Shown here: positions 36,841 through 46,581 of the stretch, in pieces
How the letters are laid out: every line of letters starts with the position of its first letter
How positions within the stretch are numbered: the stretch's first letter is position 1
Assembly (NCBI RefSeq): GCF_026262505.1
Contig: NC_067204.1
Location: 20,863,300 to 20,927,299, forward strand
Direction of reading: 5' to 3'
From: Trichomonas vaginalis G3
Taxonomy: Eukaryota; Parabasalia; Trichomonadida; Trichomonadidae
Length of the DNA stretch: 64,000 bases
Program-made: the position numbers and the translations under genes
The notes under the pieces: generated by a model
Seen by the model: the letters and a program-made list of their open reading frames with translations, nothing else
Told to the model about the DNA's origin: nothing
The model's database searches: none

Positions 36841-39733
36841 CCATTCAAGGAAGTACATGTCAGTTACAGGGTTTATAGTTTTACTCGAATTGAGTAAACC
36901 TCTCGGAAGCAATTACCACAAGAGCCAAGACTTCTCGTTTACAGACTTTGAAAGCCAGGAAGGAGCCAGGTAACAATAATGGGCTCTCTTATGATATTTT
37001 GGGATATTTATCAACAATTTGAGTTTCTACCTATTGTCTTCAATGAGGATTTTTTAGGCCAGAAGTACAATACCTGTACAGTCTAACTACTAGGGCAATG
37101 TAGTCAAACTGTGCACGTATTGAACTTCTAAGGCTATTATTTATCTGCTATTGACATCATTCTTTTACATTACCGTCCTCTGGTCCTTAGAGGACCATAG
37201 ATTCTGAAATTACTTGTGCAGAGCAAAGTTCTTCCGAGATCTCTCTATCCTTCGTAGATCTCGGAAAAACTTTGCCTTAAACTACTGCATTAATGTTTCC
37301 TAGTATTCAAAGAGCTATGAATTCTATAGTTGATCTTATAAGGTAGAGTTTTTCCTAACTTTCTCATTCGTTGAAAGGTTTTCAACAAAGCTATACCTTA
37401 AAAATCTGTGCTTGTTATATCTGATCATTTGTGTGTTAGGGGAGGTAAATTTATTCCACTAGAGCAAATTTTTTCCGAGGTTTCTCATTCGATGAGAAAC
37501 CTCGGAACAACTCTTCAATAGTGTAATGAATTTGTGGTATTTGTCCTGCAAACAGCGAGAGAACTTGTCTGTAATTCGTTTATGATGAAGTTATCTGGAT
37601 GTCTCTCAGATGAGGAAGGAAGTCCAGAAAACTTCACCATAAGTTAATACTTGTGTATTTCTATGACTCTCTTCACGTCAGAGAATGTAAATTTACTCGA
37701 ATAGGGCAAAGTTCTGCTCAAGTTTCTCATTTGATGAGAAACCTCGGAAGAACTTTGCCCTAAGGTAATGTATATGTGATTGTTGGCCCGCAGAGAAACA
37801 AGGAATCTGTTTGTATTTCGTTTATGGTGAAGTTCTCGGATGTTCTCTCAAATTATATGGAAAATCAAGATAACTTCACCATAATTTGTTGTAGTTGTGA
37901 TTCTCTGGCTCTTTGCCGGCCAGAAAACTAGAAAATAGTTTATAGTGGGAGTATGCTCGATGAATACCTACTCACTAAAAATATACGTTATTTTTTGTTT
38001 TCCTATGGGAAAATAGTTTTGATTTTTATACTATCGTATGCTTTGTTATTGCATGAATTGTCTATTTTCTTAATAAAAACTCATTTTTCCGTGTGATTCT
38101 GAATCAATGCATTCCAAAAAAGCGTTTTCCGCCTTTGAAACGTGAAAACACACATTGCATGAAGAATCAGAGAAGATTTTCTATCTTTCAATTTTTTAGA
38201 CTTATTGAAATTTGATAATAACTCCAAATTAAGCTGATAAACTCATAGAGCACATAAAATAACACATGCCTATCATATTTGAATTTTCTAAAAATCTCCA
38301 AAAAAATCGCGTTTTAAAAATTTCGTAGTTAAAAAGTAAATTTTTCACGATAAAAAAACTATAATTGGTTTTTTTTGGAATTCTTCGAGTTAGAAAATCT
38401 TCTCTGATTCTTCATGCAATGTGTGTTTTCACGTTTCAAAGGCGGAAAACGCTTTTTTGGAATGCATTGATTCAGAATCACACGGAAAAATGAGTTTTTA
38501 TTAAGAAAATAGACAATTCATGCAATAACAAAGCATACGATAGTATAAAAATCAAAACTATTTTCCCATAGGAAAACAAAAAATAACGTATATTTTTAGT
38601 GAGTAGGTATTCATCGAGCATACTCCCACTATAAACTATTTTCTAGTTTTCTGGCCGGCAAAGAGCCAGAGAATCACAACTACAACAAATTATGGTGAAG
38701 TTATCTTGATTTTCCATATAATTTGAGAGAACATCCGAGAACTTCACCATAAACGAAATACAAACAGATTCCTTGTTTCTCTGCGGGCCAACAATCACAT
38801 ATACATTACCTTAGGGCAAAGTTCTTCCGAGGTTTCTCATCAAATGAGAAACTTGAGCAGAACTTTGCCCTATTCGAGTAAATTTACATTCTCTGACGTG
38901 AAGAGAGTCATAGAAATACACAAGTATTAACTTATGGTGAAGTTTTCTGGACTTCCTTCCTCATCTGAGAGACATCCAGATAACTTCATCATAAACGAAT
39001 TACAGACAAGTTCTCTCGCTGTTTGCAGGACAAATACCACAAATTCATTACACTATTGAAGAGTTGTTCCGAGGTTTCTCATTCGATGAGAAACCTCGGA
39101 AAAAATTTGCTCTAGTGGAATAAATTTACCTCCCCTAACACACAAATGATCAGATATAACAAGCACAGATTTTTAAGGTATAGCTTTGTTGAAAACCTTT
39201 CAACGAATGAGAAAGTTAGGAAAAACTCTACCTTATAAGATCAACTATAGAATTCATAGCTCTTTGAATACTAGGAAACATTAATGCAGTAGTTTAAGGC
39301 AAAGTTTTTCCGAGATCTACGAAGGATAGAGAGATCTCGGAAGAACTTTGCTCTGCACAAGTAATTTCAGAATCTATGGTCCTCTAAGGACCAGAGGACG
39401 GTAATGTAAAAGAATGATGTCAATAGCAGATAAATAATAGCCTTAGAAGTTCAATACGTGCACAGTTTGACTACATTGCCCTAGTAGTTAGACTGTACAG
39501 GTATTGTACTTCTGGCCTAAAAAATCCTCATTGAAGACAATAGGTAGAAACTCAAATTGTTGATAAATATCCCAAAATATCATAAGAGAGCCCATTATTG
39601 TTACCTGGCTCCTTCCTGGCTTTCAAAGTCTGTAAACGAGAAGTCTTGGCTCTTGTGGTAATTGCTTCCAAGAGGTTTACTCAATTCGAGTAAAACTATA
39701 AACCCTGTAACTGACATGTACTTCCTTGAATGG
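36841..39733. mobile_element. Giant palindromic insertion with 120-bp-spaced hairpins
   Basis: Two arms of exactly 1,343 bp (36841-38183 and 38391-39733), inverted, in register throughout, with at least one mismatch (36904) and a 207-bp non-palindromic centre. The ends read CCATTCAAGG and CCTTGAATGG. It interrupts the Maverick right TIR. There is no ORF with coding character. Each arm itself contains hairpins centred near 37098, 37250, 37370, 37490, 37613, 37732 and 37853, the last six spaced 119-123 bp. They are of two kinds: GCAAAGTT...CCGAGG...AACTTTGC, and TATGGTGAAGTT...AACTTCACCATA. Probably a foldback-type non-autonomous element, or a palindrome formed after insertion. Confidence 0.82.
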
Positions 39734-39764
39734 GCATTAAAAGTAATTTAACCTAACGAATAGT

Positions 39765-40876
39765 AACATGACTCTCGTAAACGAAAAAGAGAATTTGACG
39801 CAGTCAAATCCTCTCTCTCAAAAAGTGGACTTTACATGGCAAATTTCAAATGCATGTAAGGTCCACTTTGATCAGTTTCAGGATGGAATTGGAGGCCATG
39901 AGGTACTGACATTGCATCAGTATCTCATAGCCTCCAATCCCTTCAAAAAATGGGAGAAACTTTGGTCGAATAATTTAACATTCGGCCAAAGTTTCTCCCA
40001 TAATTAATGAGAATGAAAGGGTAAGAGGCATATAGGGTCACTATATACCTCTTACCCTTTCATTTTCATTTGGAGGTCAACAAACCCGGAGTTAATTGCA
40101 AACAATTAACTCCAAATTTGTTTATGTTAAGGAAGGAATTGGAGGGTAAGAGGTACATAGTATGAATATGTACCTCTTACCCTGCAATTCCTTCTAGAAA
40201 GTTCCAAAACTTTGGGTTAATTGCAAACTATTAACCCAAAGTTTTGGAACTTTCAAGTGGAGATGGAAGGCTTTGGGGTATATATTAATATAATATACCT
40301 CAAAGCCTTCCATCTCCACTACAAATGGAGAAACTTTGTCCGAATAGTTTAACATTCGGACAAAGTTTCTCCCATCTTTCAATGTAATTGCTACCTGTGA
40401 GGTACTGACTTGAAGTCAGTGCTTCACAGGTAGCAATATCCAAAAATTTAAAAACATTTTATCAGTTCGTTAGAGAACTAGAGCCTCCTAGGTACTGAAC
40501 CAGAATCAGTGCCTAGGGGACTCTAGTGATCTATATAAATCTGAGAAACTTTGAGGAAATTGTTCGACATTTCCTCAAAGTTTCTCAGCAATTTAGCGAG
40601 GAATGTTCGTTATCGTGTAGATATTTATAATATATACATGATAACAAACATTCCCCGCTAAAAGATGTAAAATCTTATAAGAAATAATTGCAAAAGAATA
40701 ACAAATTGCAACAAATTTTATATGAAACTGAACCTTATGAGGTAGTGATTCAAGATCACCGCCTCATAAGATTCAGTTTCAATCTCAAGTATCTCAAAAG
40801 TAAGGCTCTATTTTTTGCCATGTAAAGTGTCACTTTACTGTCAAGCCGTTTTTATCGTTTTCGTTTACAACATGAC
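39765..40876. mobile_element. Serial-hairpin element (1,096 bp) with 8-bp target duplication
   Basis: AACATGAC at 39765-39772 and 40869-40876 brackets a 1,096-bp unit absent from the left TIR. The ends share inverted GTAAACGAAAA. Hairpins occupy most of the interior: 39789-39813, 39822-39869, 39885-39940, 39951-40000, 40009-40066, 40080-40121, 40133-40193, 40197-40254 (stem essentially perfect), 40256-40320, 40327-40372, 40387-40437, 40477-40527, 40541-40588, 40594-40660 and 40724-40780. Stems are mostly 17-27 bp (the first and sixth hairpins are shorter) with loops usually under 15. Sequence families recur: GAAACTTTG (4th, 10th, 13th), GGTAAGAGG (5th, 7th), TTAATTGCAAAC (6th, 8th), GGTACTGA (3rd, 11th, 12th, weaker 15th). 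No transposase. An 8-bp duplication suits hAT or related superfamilies, unproven. Confidence 0.78.
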
Positions 40877-40958
40877 CACTATTTTGATGACTAAGAAATG
40901 TAATTCATCAAATTGGCAGTTCGATGAATAATACCATGCAATCAACAACTGGTTTGTT

Positions 40959-41096
40959 ACAATTTGGCTTGATTCATCAAATTGGCGGTTTGATGAACCG
41001 AATATTGTAATCCAGACTAGGTCAGTTACAATTTGGCTTGATTCATCAAATTGGCGGTTTGATGAACCGAATATTGTAATCCAGACTAGGTCAGTT
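40959..41096. repeat. 69-bp tandem duplication in the right TIR
   Basis: The unit beginning ACAATTTGGCTTGATTCATC occurs twice head to tail here and once in the left TIR. It includes the TTCATCAAATTGGCGGTTTG dyad. It is a length difference between otherwise equal arms, so it arose after the arms were last equalised. Confidence 0.85.
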
Positions 41097-41584
41097 GCTT
41101 GTTGGTCATAGATAATAATGACACCTTTCAGTTTTTGTTAAACATCTCAATTATCCCGCCAAAAATTATTGGGTCTAAATTGGTTTTTATTATTATTATT
41201 TTCAGAAACAAACTAACTTGTTTTTTAGGAATTTATCATTCATAAAGTCTTTATGATATATTTTCAACTTATAATGAATATGAAATTATAATTGTTATTT
41301 TGAAAAAAAATTATTCATGATCAATTCATGATTTAACCATTTCCTTCAAATTAGGAGAGCATATTCAAATATAATCGCTCATTAAAATCAATTTTTATGT
41401 TTTTTTTTAAATCGAAATTATCTCATCATAAACCATGCAAACTGACTATTTGTTCTTATCACCATGTTACCAATATCAGAATTGTCTTTACAGCCAAAAT
41501 TTCGCTCGATAAAAGTCCATCCAATAGTGAGATAATTGAGCAACGAACATTTTTCCATATCACAAAAAACCTCCCCAGAATAAG

Positions 41585-41845
41585 GGTACTTTTTTTTATC
41601 AAAATATGAAAAAAAAAACTAGGCGGTGTTTTATAGGTCCTCAAGGAAGAATGGAAGCACAAGAAACTCGTATTTCGCCTAGCCTTTGTGAAGAGGTCAC
41701 ACTTGTAGCAGTTAGTGAAGAAAATGAATTCTTGTTGGAAAATTGAGAAGATATTAATTTTTATCACTTTTCGAAACTTCAATGGGGAGAAGCTTCCTAA
41801 ACTTTTTAATCCCATAAATATGGTCATTATCTGGAATAAAGAGTT
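41585..41845. other. Short flank with possible coding tail and promoter copy
   Basis: GGTCCTCAAGGAAGAATGGA begins a 35-codon open stretch (about 41637-41746, GPQGRMEAQETRISP...) ending in TGA. It has a coding look but is too short to name; it may be the 3' remnant of a gene. 41783-41845 is a copy of the sequence upstream of the NmrA-like gene (inverted copy at about 45904-45965). Confidence 0.4.
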
Positions 41846-43454
41846 AAGCGTCATATGTCACTTTTTGTACTAAGGAAACATCGACTTTATGCGTTATGAC
41901 TTTTCGATGAGGAAACAAGTGTTCACGTATTATAAACTTCCTTATTCCAATAAACCAACCCTAAACATAATTAATTCTAAGAATGATAATGGTCTCTTTT
42001 CTATGATAACCAAATCAATTTGGTTATCATAGTAAAGCACCAAAAACTGGAATAGGAATAACCGCGTTTAAACAGGAATAGGCAATATGGAAACTAGAGA
42101 AGACTCAACTGATTTTTTAAGCAAATCTTCTTTCTGATTCAAATCTGCTTTGCTCATCATTGTATATTACTGCATTTTTATTAAGATACTTTAATGCATG
42201 ATCAATGTACATCATTCTTTTAGCAATTTTTTAAATTCATTCTGCTAATTACGTTGAATTTTGTTCAAAAGATATCGTAATTCCATAATTTAATACGTAA
42301 AATGTTATTGAATAACTCTGATTATTCCTTTACATGCAAAATGAGTGTGTTCTTTTTTACATTTTTACTCATATTAGATCAAATTTAACCTGATTTTATA
42401 CTATTAACACTTATTTTAGAGGGGATATACTTAAATCTCTATTGTTTTAATAAAAACTTAAAAAAAAATATAAAAATTTTCAAAAATGTTAAAATATACT
42501 AGCTTTCAAAGAAAGCAAGTCATTTTATAAGGAAGACATTATATGTTTAGGAAGGAAATTCCGTGTAATAACCAAAATAGGAAAGAATATTCAATCATTA
42601 TGAAAGAACTCTATTCTAACAATTTGTGAGACATATATCTTTATAGCGACATAGTTGCAATTCATGTTTTATCCCCTTTCCTTCATTGATTTTAATTAAT
42701 GCATTCATTCACTGAATATGCATGCTCAAAATCGAACATTTGCCTTACTAATCAACGGACAATGAATGTTTAAAAATGATTAGTATTGAAAAGTAGCTGG
42801 AATTTCAGTGTTGTTTTGTATATTTATTCCAAGTGCAAATTTAAATAAAATATACTTATTCAAAGTGCAATGTTTACAAACAATCAATCAATAAAAGTCA
42901 CATCTTTTTTTCACTGGAAAAAAAAATGATATTTTTTTATAAAGATAAGTATTTAATTACAATAGTACGAATTTAATTTTTAGACTGAAGTTTATTCATT
43001 GTTACCGTTTTTAGTCTAAGTTTCTAGGAAATGAGTATTTTATTTTGCAAGATAAAGTTCTTCGATAAAATTAGCATGAAAAATCTTCTTTCGTATAAGA
43101 GTAATAATAAGTTTCCGCAAATCTTATTGAGAATAGTACGAGAATTTTGTTTGAAATTTAAATTTTGCATAAATAAAGAATGGATGCAAGAATTTTCCAA
43201 TTCCATTTTGTTAGAGTTGATTCGTGATTCCATATTGTCGATTCCTATTCCTGTTTTTGGTGCTTTACTATGATAACCAAATTGATTTGGTTATCATAGA
43301 AAAGAGACCATTATCATTCTTAGAATTAATTATGTTTAGGGTTGGTTTATTGGAATAAGGAAGTTTATAATACGTGAACACTTGTTTCCTCATCGAAAAG
43401 TCATAACGCATAAAGTCGATGTTTCCTTAGTACAAAAAGTGACATATGACGCTT
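41846..43454. mobile_element. TIR element (1,609 bp) inside an NmrA-like gene
   Basis: Inverted repeats of 214 bp (41846-42059 and 43241-43454) with hardly any mismatch, starting AAGCGTCATATGTCAC. Each TIR holds a near-perfect 32-base dyad (CTATGATAACCAAATCAATT...). The 1.18-kb centre is AT-rich with only short ORFs, so the element is non-autonomous or decayed. The flanks do not match each other: the right side is codon 51 of an NmrA-like gene, the left side a copy of that gene's upstream region, and no target duplication is visible. That suggests recombination between two copies of the element. Superfamily not assigned. Confidence 0.75.
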
Positions 43455-43607
43455 TTCAATAACCTTTGCATTTCCAGAATTTCCAAGGCGACTTTTACGT
43501 CTGACGAATAAAGTAACATCAAGAGCACGTGCTAATGCTGTGCTAGTAACAACCTTGCCGAAGCTTCCACTTGCACCAATAATGAGAATCTTGTTCAATG
43601 CACTCAT
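43455..43607 (-). pseudogene. NmrA/SDR-type NAD(P)-binding gene, 5' fragment
   Basis: 51 codons from ATG 43607: MSALNKILIIGASGSFGKVV and then TLFVRRKSRLGN. GASGSFG is the GxxGxxG nucleotide-binding loop of atypical short-chain dehydrogenases (NmrA/isoflavone-reductase group), followed by the TLFVRRKS strand and NADP-type basic residues. The rest is missing: the transposon at 41846-43454 begins right after the Glu codon 51. TCATTTTTATTA directly precedes the ATG, a textbook Inr. A second transposon has landed just upstream, separating this Inr from the older upstream region now at about 45904. Confidence 0.8.
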
Positions 43608-43611
43608 TAAT

Positions 43612-43619
43612 AAAAATGA
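43612..43619 (-). promoter_or_regulatory. Inr TCATTTTT of the NmrA-like gene
   Basis: TCATTTTT on the minus strand ends 4 bases before the ATG, matching the trichomonad Inr. It is separated from its former upstream sequence by the insertion at 43624. Confidence 0.65.
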
Positions 43620-45904
43620 TTAAGGATACCCTTACGTGTCAGATTTTTTGCGCATACGAAGAAGTCATGCTAGACATGAGCTATAAACCTGAAATTTTAG
43701 CAACATATTTAAAACTTTTTAAACTACAATACACTTTAATATTCAAGAACAAAAATATTCTTTTTAGAAATTACATAATTATTTTATGTGAAATCTATAT
43801 AAAAACATATTTTGCGAGCGTAACTTTTTTCTTTATAAGCACCTTATATGACTGATAAACTGTGAAGGCACATAATTGTTAATTCATAGAGTTGATATGT
43901 TTCCAAAATTGAGAGGAAATTTGAAAATTGAATACCCTTTCAATTCAATTTTCAAAAGATATCAGCTCCTTCAATAATTGAAGGACGATTTTGATCATTT
44001 GCTCTTAAAACAAGTATGCCATGGAGAAAAAAGTTACGCTCGCAAATCTGAAATATAACTATCATATAAAAAAATTAAATTTCTAATTTTTTACTCTATA
44101 GATATTATTGGCCACTTGTGTAATGCATAAAAGTTTATGTCATATGCATACATTTGGAAGTATGGGAGACGAGGGAAATTACTTCTATGAGGCACTAGGA
44201 TTTTTAAAAATTTCTCTATCAGACTCACTATTCAATTTCTCGAAAATTAAAAAAAATCAATAATAGCTAAAATGTATTATGCATAACAAATTTTAATGTT
44301 ACACGGTATTTTTTGAACTTCATGACATGAATTTTCTTTATATTTTTTTTTTTTTTGGATTTTCTATGATTTATGCGATAGGCTGGAACAACATTGTAAG
44401 TGCAATGATATCATTTATAGAGAAATCTAAAACTTCAGCATTCAGAACTCGCAACCACAAAAATATTCATTTGCTAAGTAAGTAAAGTTGATTAAGTTCG
44501 ACACTTAGCTTTTATACGTAAAACCAAGTGTGTATTGTTATTTCTTGTTAAATTATTGAGAAAAAAATAAATTGTAAGAGAAACGATACTGATTATTGAA
44601 ATAATATTGAGGGTAGCTGCAGATTTCTTCATTAACATGCCGGAAATTTGTTAATCTTGGTTTTCTATCATAAAATCTGTCGAAGAATCTAAAAACGGAG
44701 ATATGAAATAGAGATCATGTAAATCTAGAGTATCCTGTCAGAAAAATAGACTAAGCATGTAACCCTTTTTTGGTCATAAACACTTTTTACCACTTAGTCA
44801 TACAGATGATCATTAAATTTAAACGAGCACTTTTTGTCAGAATTTATTCTTTTACAAAGACAGAAGATTTTAGTATTATTTAATATTAGTGCTGTAGCAA
44901 AATTCAAAAAACGGTGAAAATTCAGTGAATTTGTGAATTCACATTTTTTTTTCGACATTTTTCTTGATATATCCATGCACATTAAGAACACAGCTTTGAT
45001 ACGCTTAAAAAAGCATATTTCATATGAAATTGTTAAAGAAATAAACAATTTATATAAAAATTGCACTTATGGGCAGTTTAGATATATAATTTATATATAA
45101 CATATATACAAATCCATAGACAAAGTGCAATAACTACAATGTTGTAGAAAATTACAGCAGAAATACTGACTTTTTGAAGGATAATAAGAATTCTTCTAAA
45201 TGTTGTATTTTTATAATTTGATTGATTTTTTTTTACTATTTCATTAATCTTTTATGAATAATAATTATTTTTAATATATGTGCTATTAAAATTTCAAATT
45301 TTGACTAATATATCTAAGTTATCTGAACGAAACATTTAGAAAATATCATACTTACATTGAAATAGCAAGTAGAGCATATTAATAGCAAGTTTCTTGGCTT
45401 TATATCTATCATCTATTGTTGTTTGATCAAACAAAATTCACTCTATTATATGGTGTCAATTAATTAAAACAATTTTTAATAGTTATTTATTTAGTGCGAA
45501 TAAGTGCAAACTCATAAATGAATAACTTAATAGTAGAAATGAATTATCTGATATAAATCTCACATTTTGTCCATCAGAAATACTTTAATTGCATACGCAT
45601 AACTATTAGTAATACGTCTGGAGTGTCAATTAATAACAATCCCACAACAAGTAAAATTCAGATTTTTATTAAACTTATTTTTTCCTAAAAGTTTTCTCAA
45701 ATTACTATATATACATATGTGGATAAAATAATAGTAATATTGTAAAAAATTAGATAATTTTTTTTATTTGAGAACCTCTCAAAAGTTCATTCAATTTATC
45801 AATTGTTTCAGTTTGATGTATATTCATTTCTGGAGCCTAAAACTTTAGCAATCATGACAATATCATATTCTCTTTCTAACTACGCAATGTAAGGGTATCC
45901 TTAA
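43620..45904. mobile_element. TTAA-flanked DNA transposon, non-autonomous (2,277 bp)
   Basis: TTAA at 43620-43623 and 45901-45904 flanks perfect 12-bp inverted ends GGATACCCTTAC (43624-43635 and 45889-45900). A TTAA duplication marks piggyBac or Kolobok transposons; ends beginning with purines (GGA) fit Kolobok better. The interior is AT-rich without transposase. It carries a smaller inverted-repeat element at 43811-44046. Confidence 0.7.
43811..44046. mobile_element. Nested MITE-like inverted-repeat element (236 bp)
   Basis: Perfect 21-bp inverted ends starting TTTGCGAGCGTAACTTTTTT (43811-43831 and 44026-44046). No ORF. The target duplication is not clear, so the outer limits are provisional. 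Confidence 0.55.
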
Positions 45905-46125
45905 CTCTTTATTCCAGATAATGACCATATTTATGGGATTAAAAAGTTTAGGAAGCTTCTCCCCAATAAAACATCCTCTATAAAAATTTAGAGCTCGCCA
46001 TAATTTTACAATAGATTTGAGATTGGCAAAATTGGCATGTGTGGATGGCAAAATTGGCATTTGACAATTTTGTCATTGAATTCGGTTTTTATTGAATTGA
46101 AATAATTTTCACTCATAATTTCTCA
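45905..46125. other. Displaced upstream region of the NmrA-like gene and promoter of the next gene
   Basis: 45905-45965 matches 41783-41845 in inverse orientation. 46020-46070 has a repeated GGCAAAATTGGCAT. TCACT at 46109-46113, 12 bases before ATG 46126, is a good Inr for the next gene. Confidence 0.55.
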
Positions 46126-46581
46126 ATGCTTGCTCTATTAGGTTTTGCATATCGTGCAAGAATTGATCGAAGCTATGATTATAGAGCTGGAGACGTATGT
46201 GTTTCTCAATGCCACAGTAGAGATAGAACATACTCACACTGCATTACAAAGTGTAATCGCACTTCTTATCATCTTGAATTTGATGAAAGATGCTGGAAGA
46301 AAGACACTATCAAGTGCGAACGATTTGGAAGAGAAGATGACGTCCCACAAGCAAACTGCCCAACAGGATGCTTAGTTCCAATGTATTCTAGTTGCACAGA
46401 TAAGTCAGCCCCACATTACACCTGTGTGACATCATGCATGAAAGAAGTCAGATACAAATCGGAATGCGACAATCTTCCATCAGGCAAAACGAAATGCGTA
46501 TATTGGAAACCAATTTACAGTGAGTCAAAACCAAGATATGATTTCGATAATGCGAAATCAATAACAAAGTTTGTTGTTTAA
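46126..46581 (+). CDS. Small Cys-rich protein, probably secreted or surface
   Basis: 151 residues from ATG 46126. The start MLALLGFAYRARI is a short hydrophobic stretch that could be a minimal signal peptide. The mature part has more than a dozen cysteines, many in CxxxC pairs (CVSQC, CITKC, CPTGC, CVTSC), a pattern of disulfide-rich extracellular proteins. No transmembrane segment or GPI-type tail is seen. Family not recognised. The Inr is 12 bases upstream. An overlapping plus-strand frame at 46145 has no comparable structure. Confidence 0.78.
   Translation: MLALLGFAYRARIDRSYDYRAGDVCVSQCHSRDRTYSHCITKCNRTSYHLEFDERCWKKDTIKCERFGREDDVPQANCPTGCLVPMYSSCTDKSAPHYTCVTSCMKEVRYKSECDNLPSGKTKCVYWKPIYSESKPRYDFDNAKSITKFVV

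Larger units (their letters stand above)
14367..41576. mobile_element. Maverick/Polinton element, broken, with two later insertions
   Basis: A 27.2-kb virus-like DNA element bounded by long TIRs (left 14367-15695; right 36187-41576 including insertions). AGAATAAG repeats directly outside both ends (14359-14366 and 41577-41584, extendable to 10 bp). The ends read GGGCGGAGG and CCTCCCC. It carries the Polinton set: protein-primed family-B polymerase, rve-type integrase with chromodomain-like tail, packaging ATPase and a jelly-roll-type capsid candidate, plus fibre and KilA-N genes. I did not find the adenovirus-like protease. Polymerase, integrase, ATPase, KilA-N and fibre regions are interrupted, roughly ten breaks in all, while many small genes and the capsid ORF look whole. 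The TIR arms are nearly identical, so the insertion is young or its arms have been homogenised. A 2,893-bp palindrome and a 1,096-bp hairpin element sit in the right TIR. Confidence 0.93.
36187..41576. repeat. Maverick right terminal inverted repeat, split by two insertions
   Basis: The TIR sequence is in three pieces: 36187-36840, 39734-39772 and 40877-41576. Adding them, counting a 5-bp target once and removing one extra tandem copy of a 69-bp unit (about 40959-41096, single in the left arm) gives 1,329 bp, the length of the left arm. The pieces are essentially identical to the left arm. Confidence 0.9.

Noticed and set aside
36841-39733. CRISPR-like array of regularly spaced repeats
   Set aside because: The units are hairpins with diverged sequences, not identical direct repeats with unique spacers, and the context is eukaryotic.
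40194-40382. Minus-strand frame through the hairpin element
   Set aside because: It reads through three hairpins; inverted repeats produce such frames by symmetry. The same applies to the frame at 39768-40007.
41459-41854. 131-codon minus-strand frame across the Maverick end
   Set aside because: It crosses the TIR boundary into flanking DNA and has no family character.
43031-43273. Transposase remnant inside the 214-bp-TIR element
   Set aside because: The 80-codon frame has no DDE-type motif and runs into the TIR; it looks like chance in AT-rich sequence.
44794-45066. 90-codon minus-strand frame in the TTAA element
   Set aside because: Phe/Ile/Lys/Asn composition is what AT-rich DNA gives at random; no motif.
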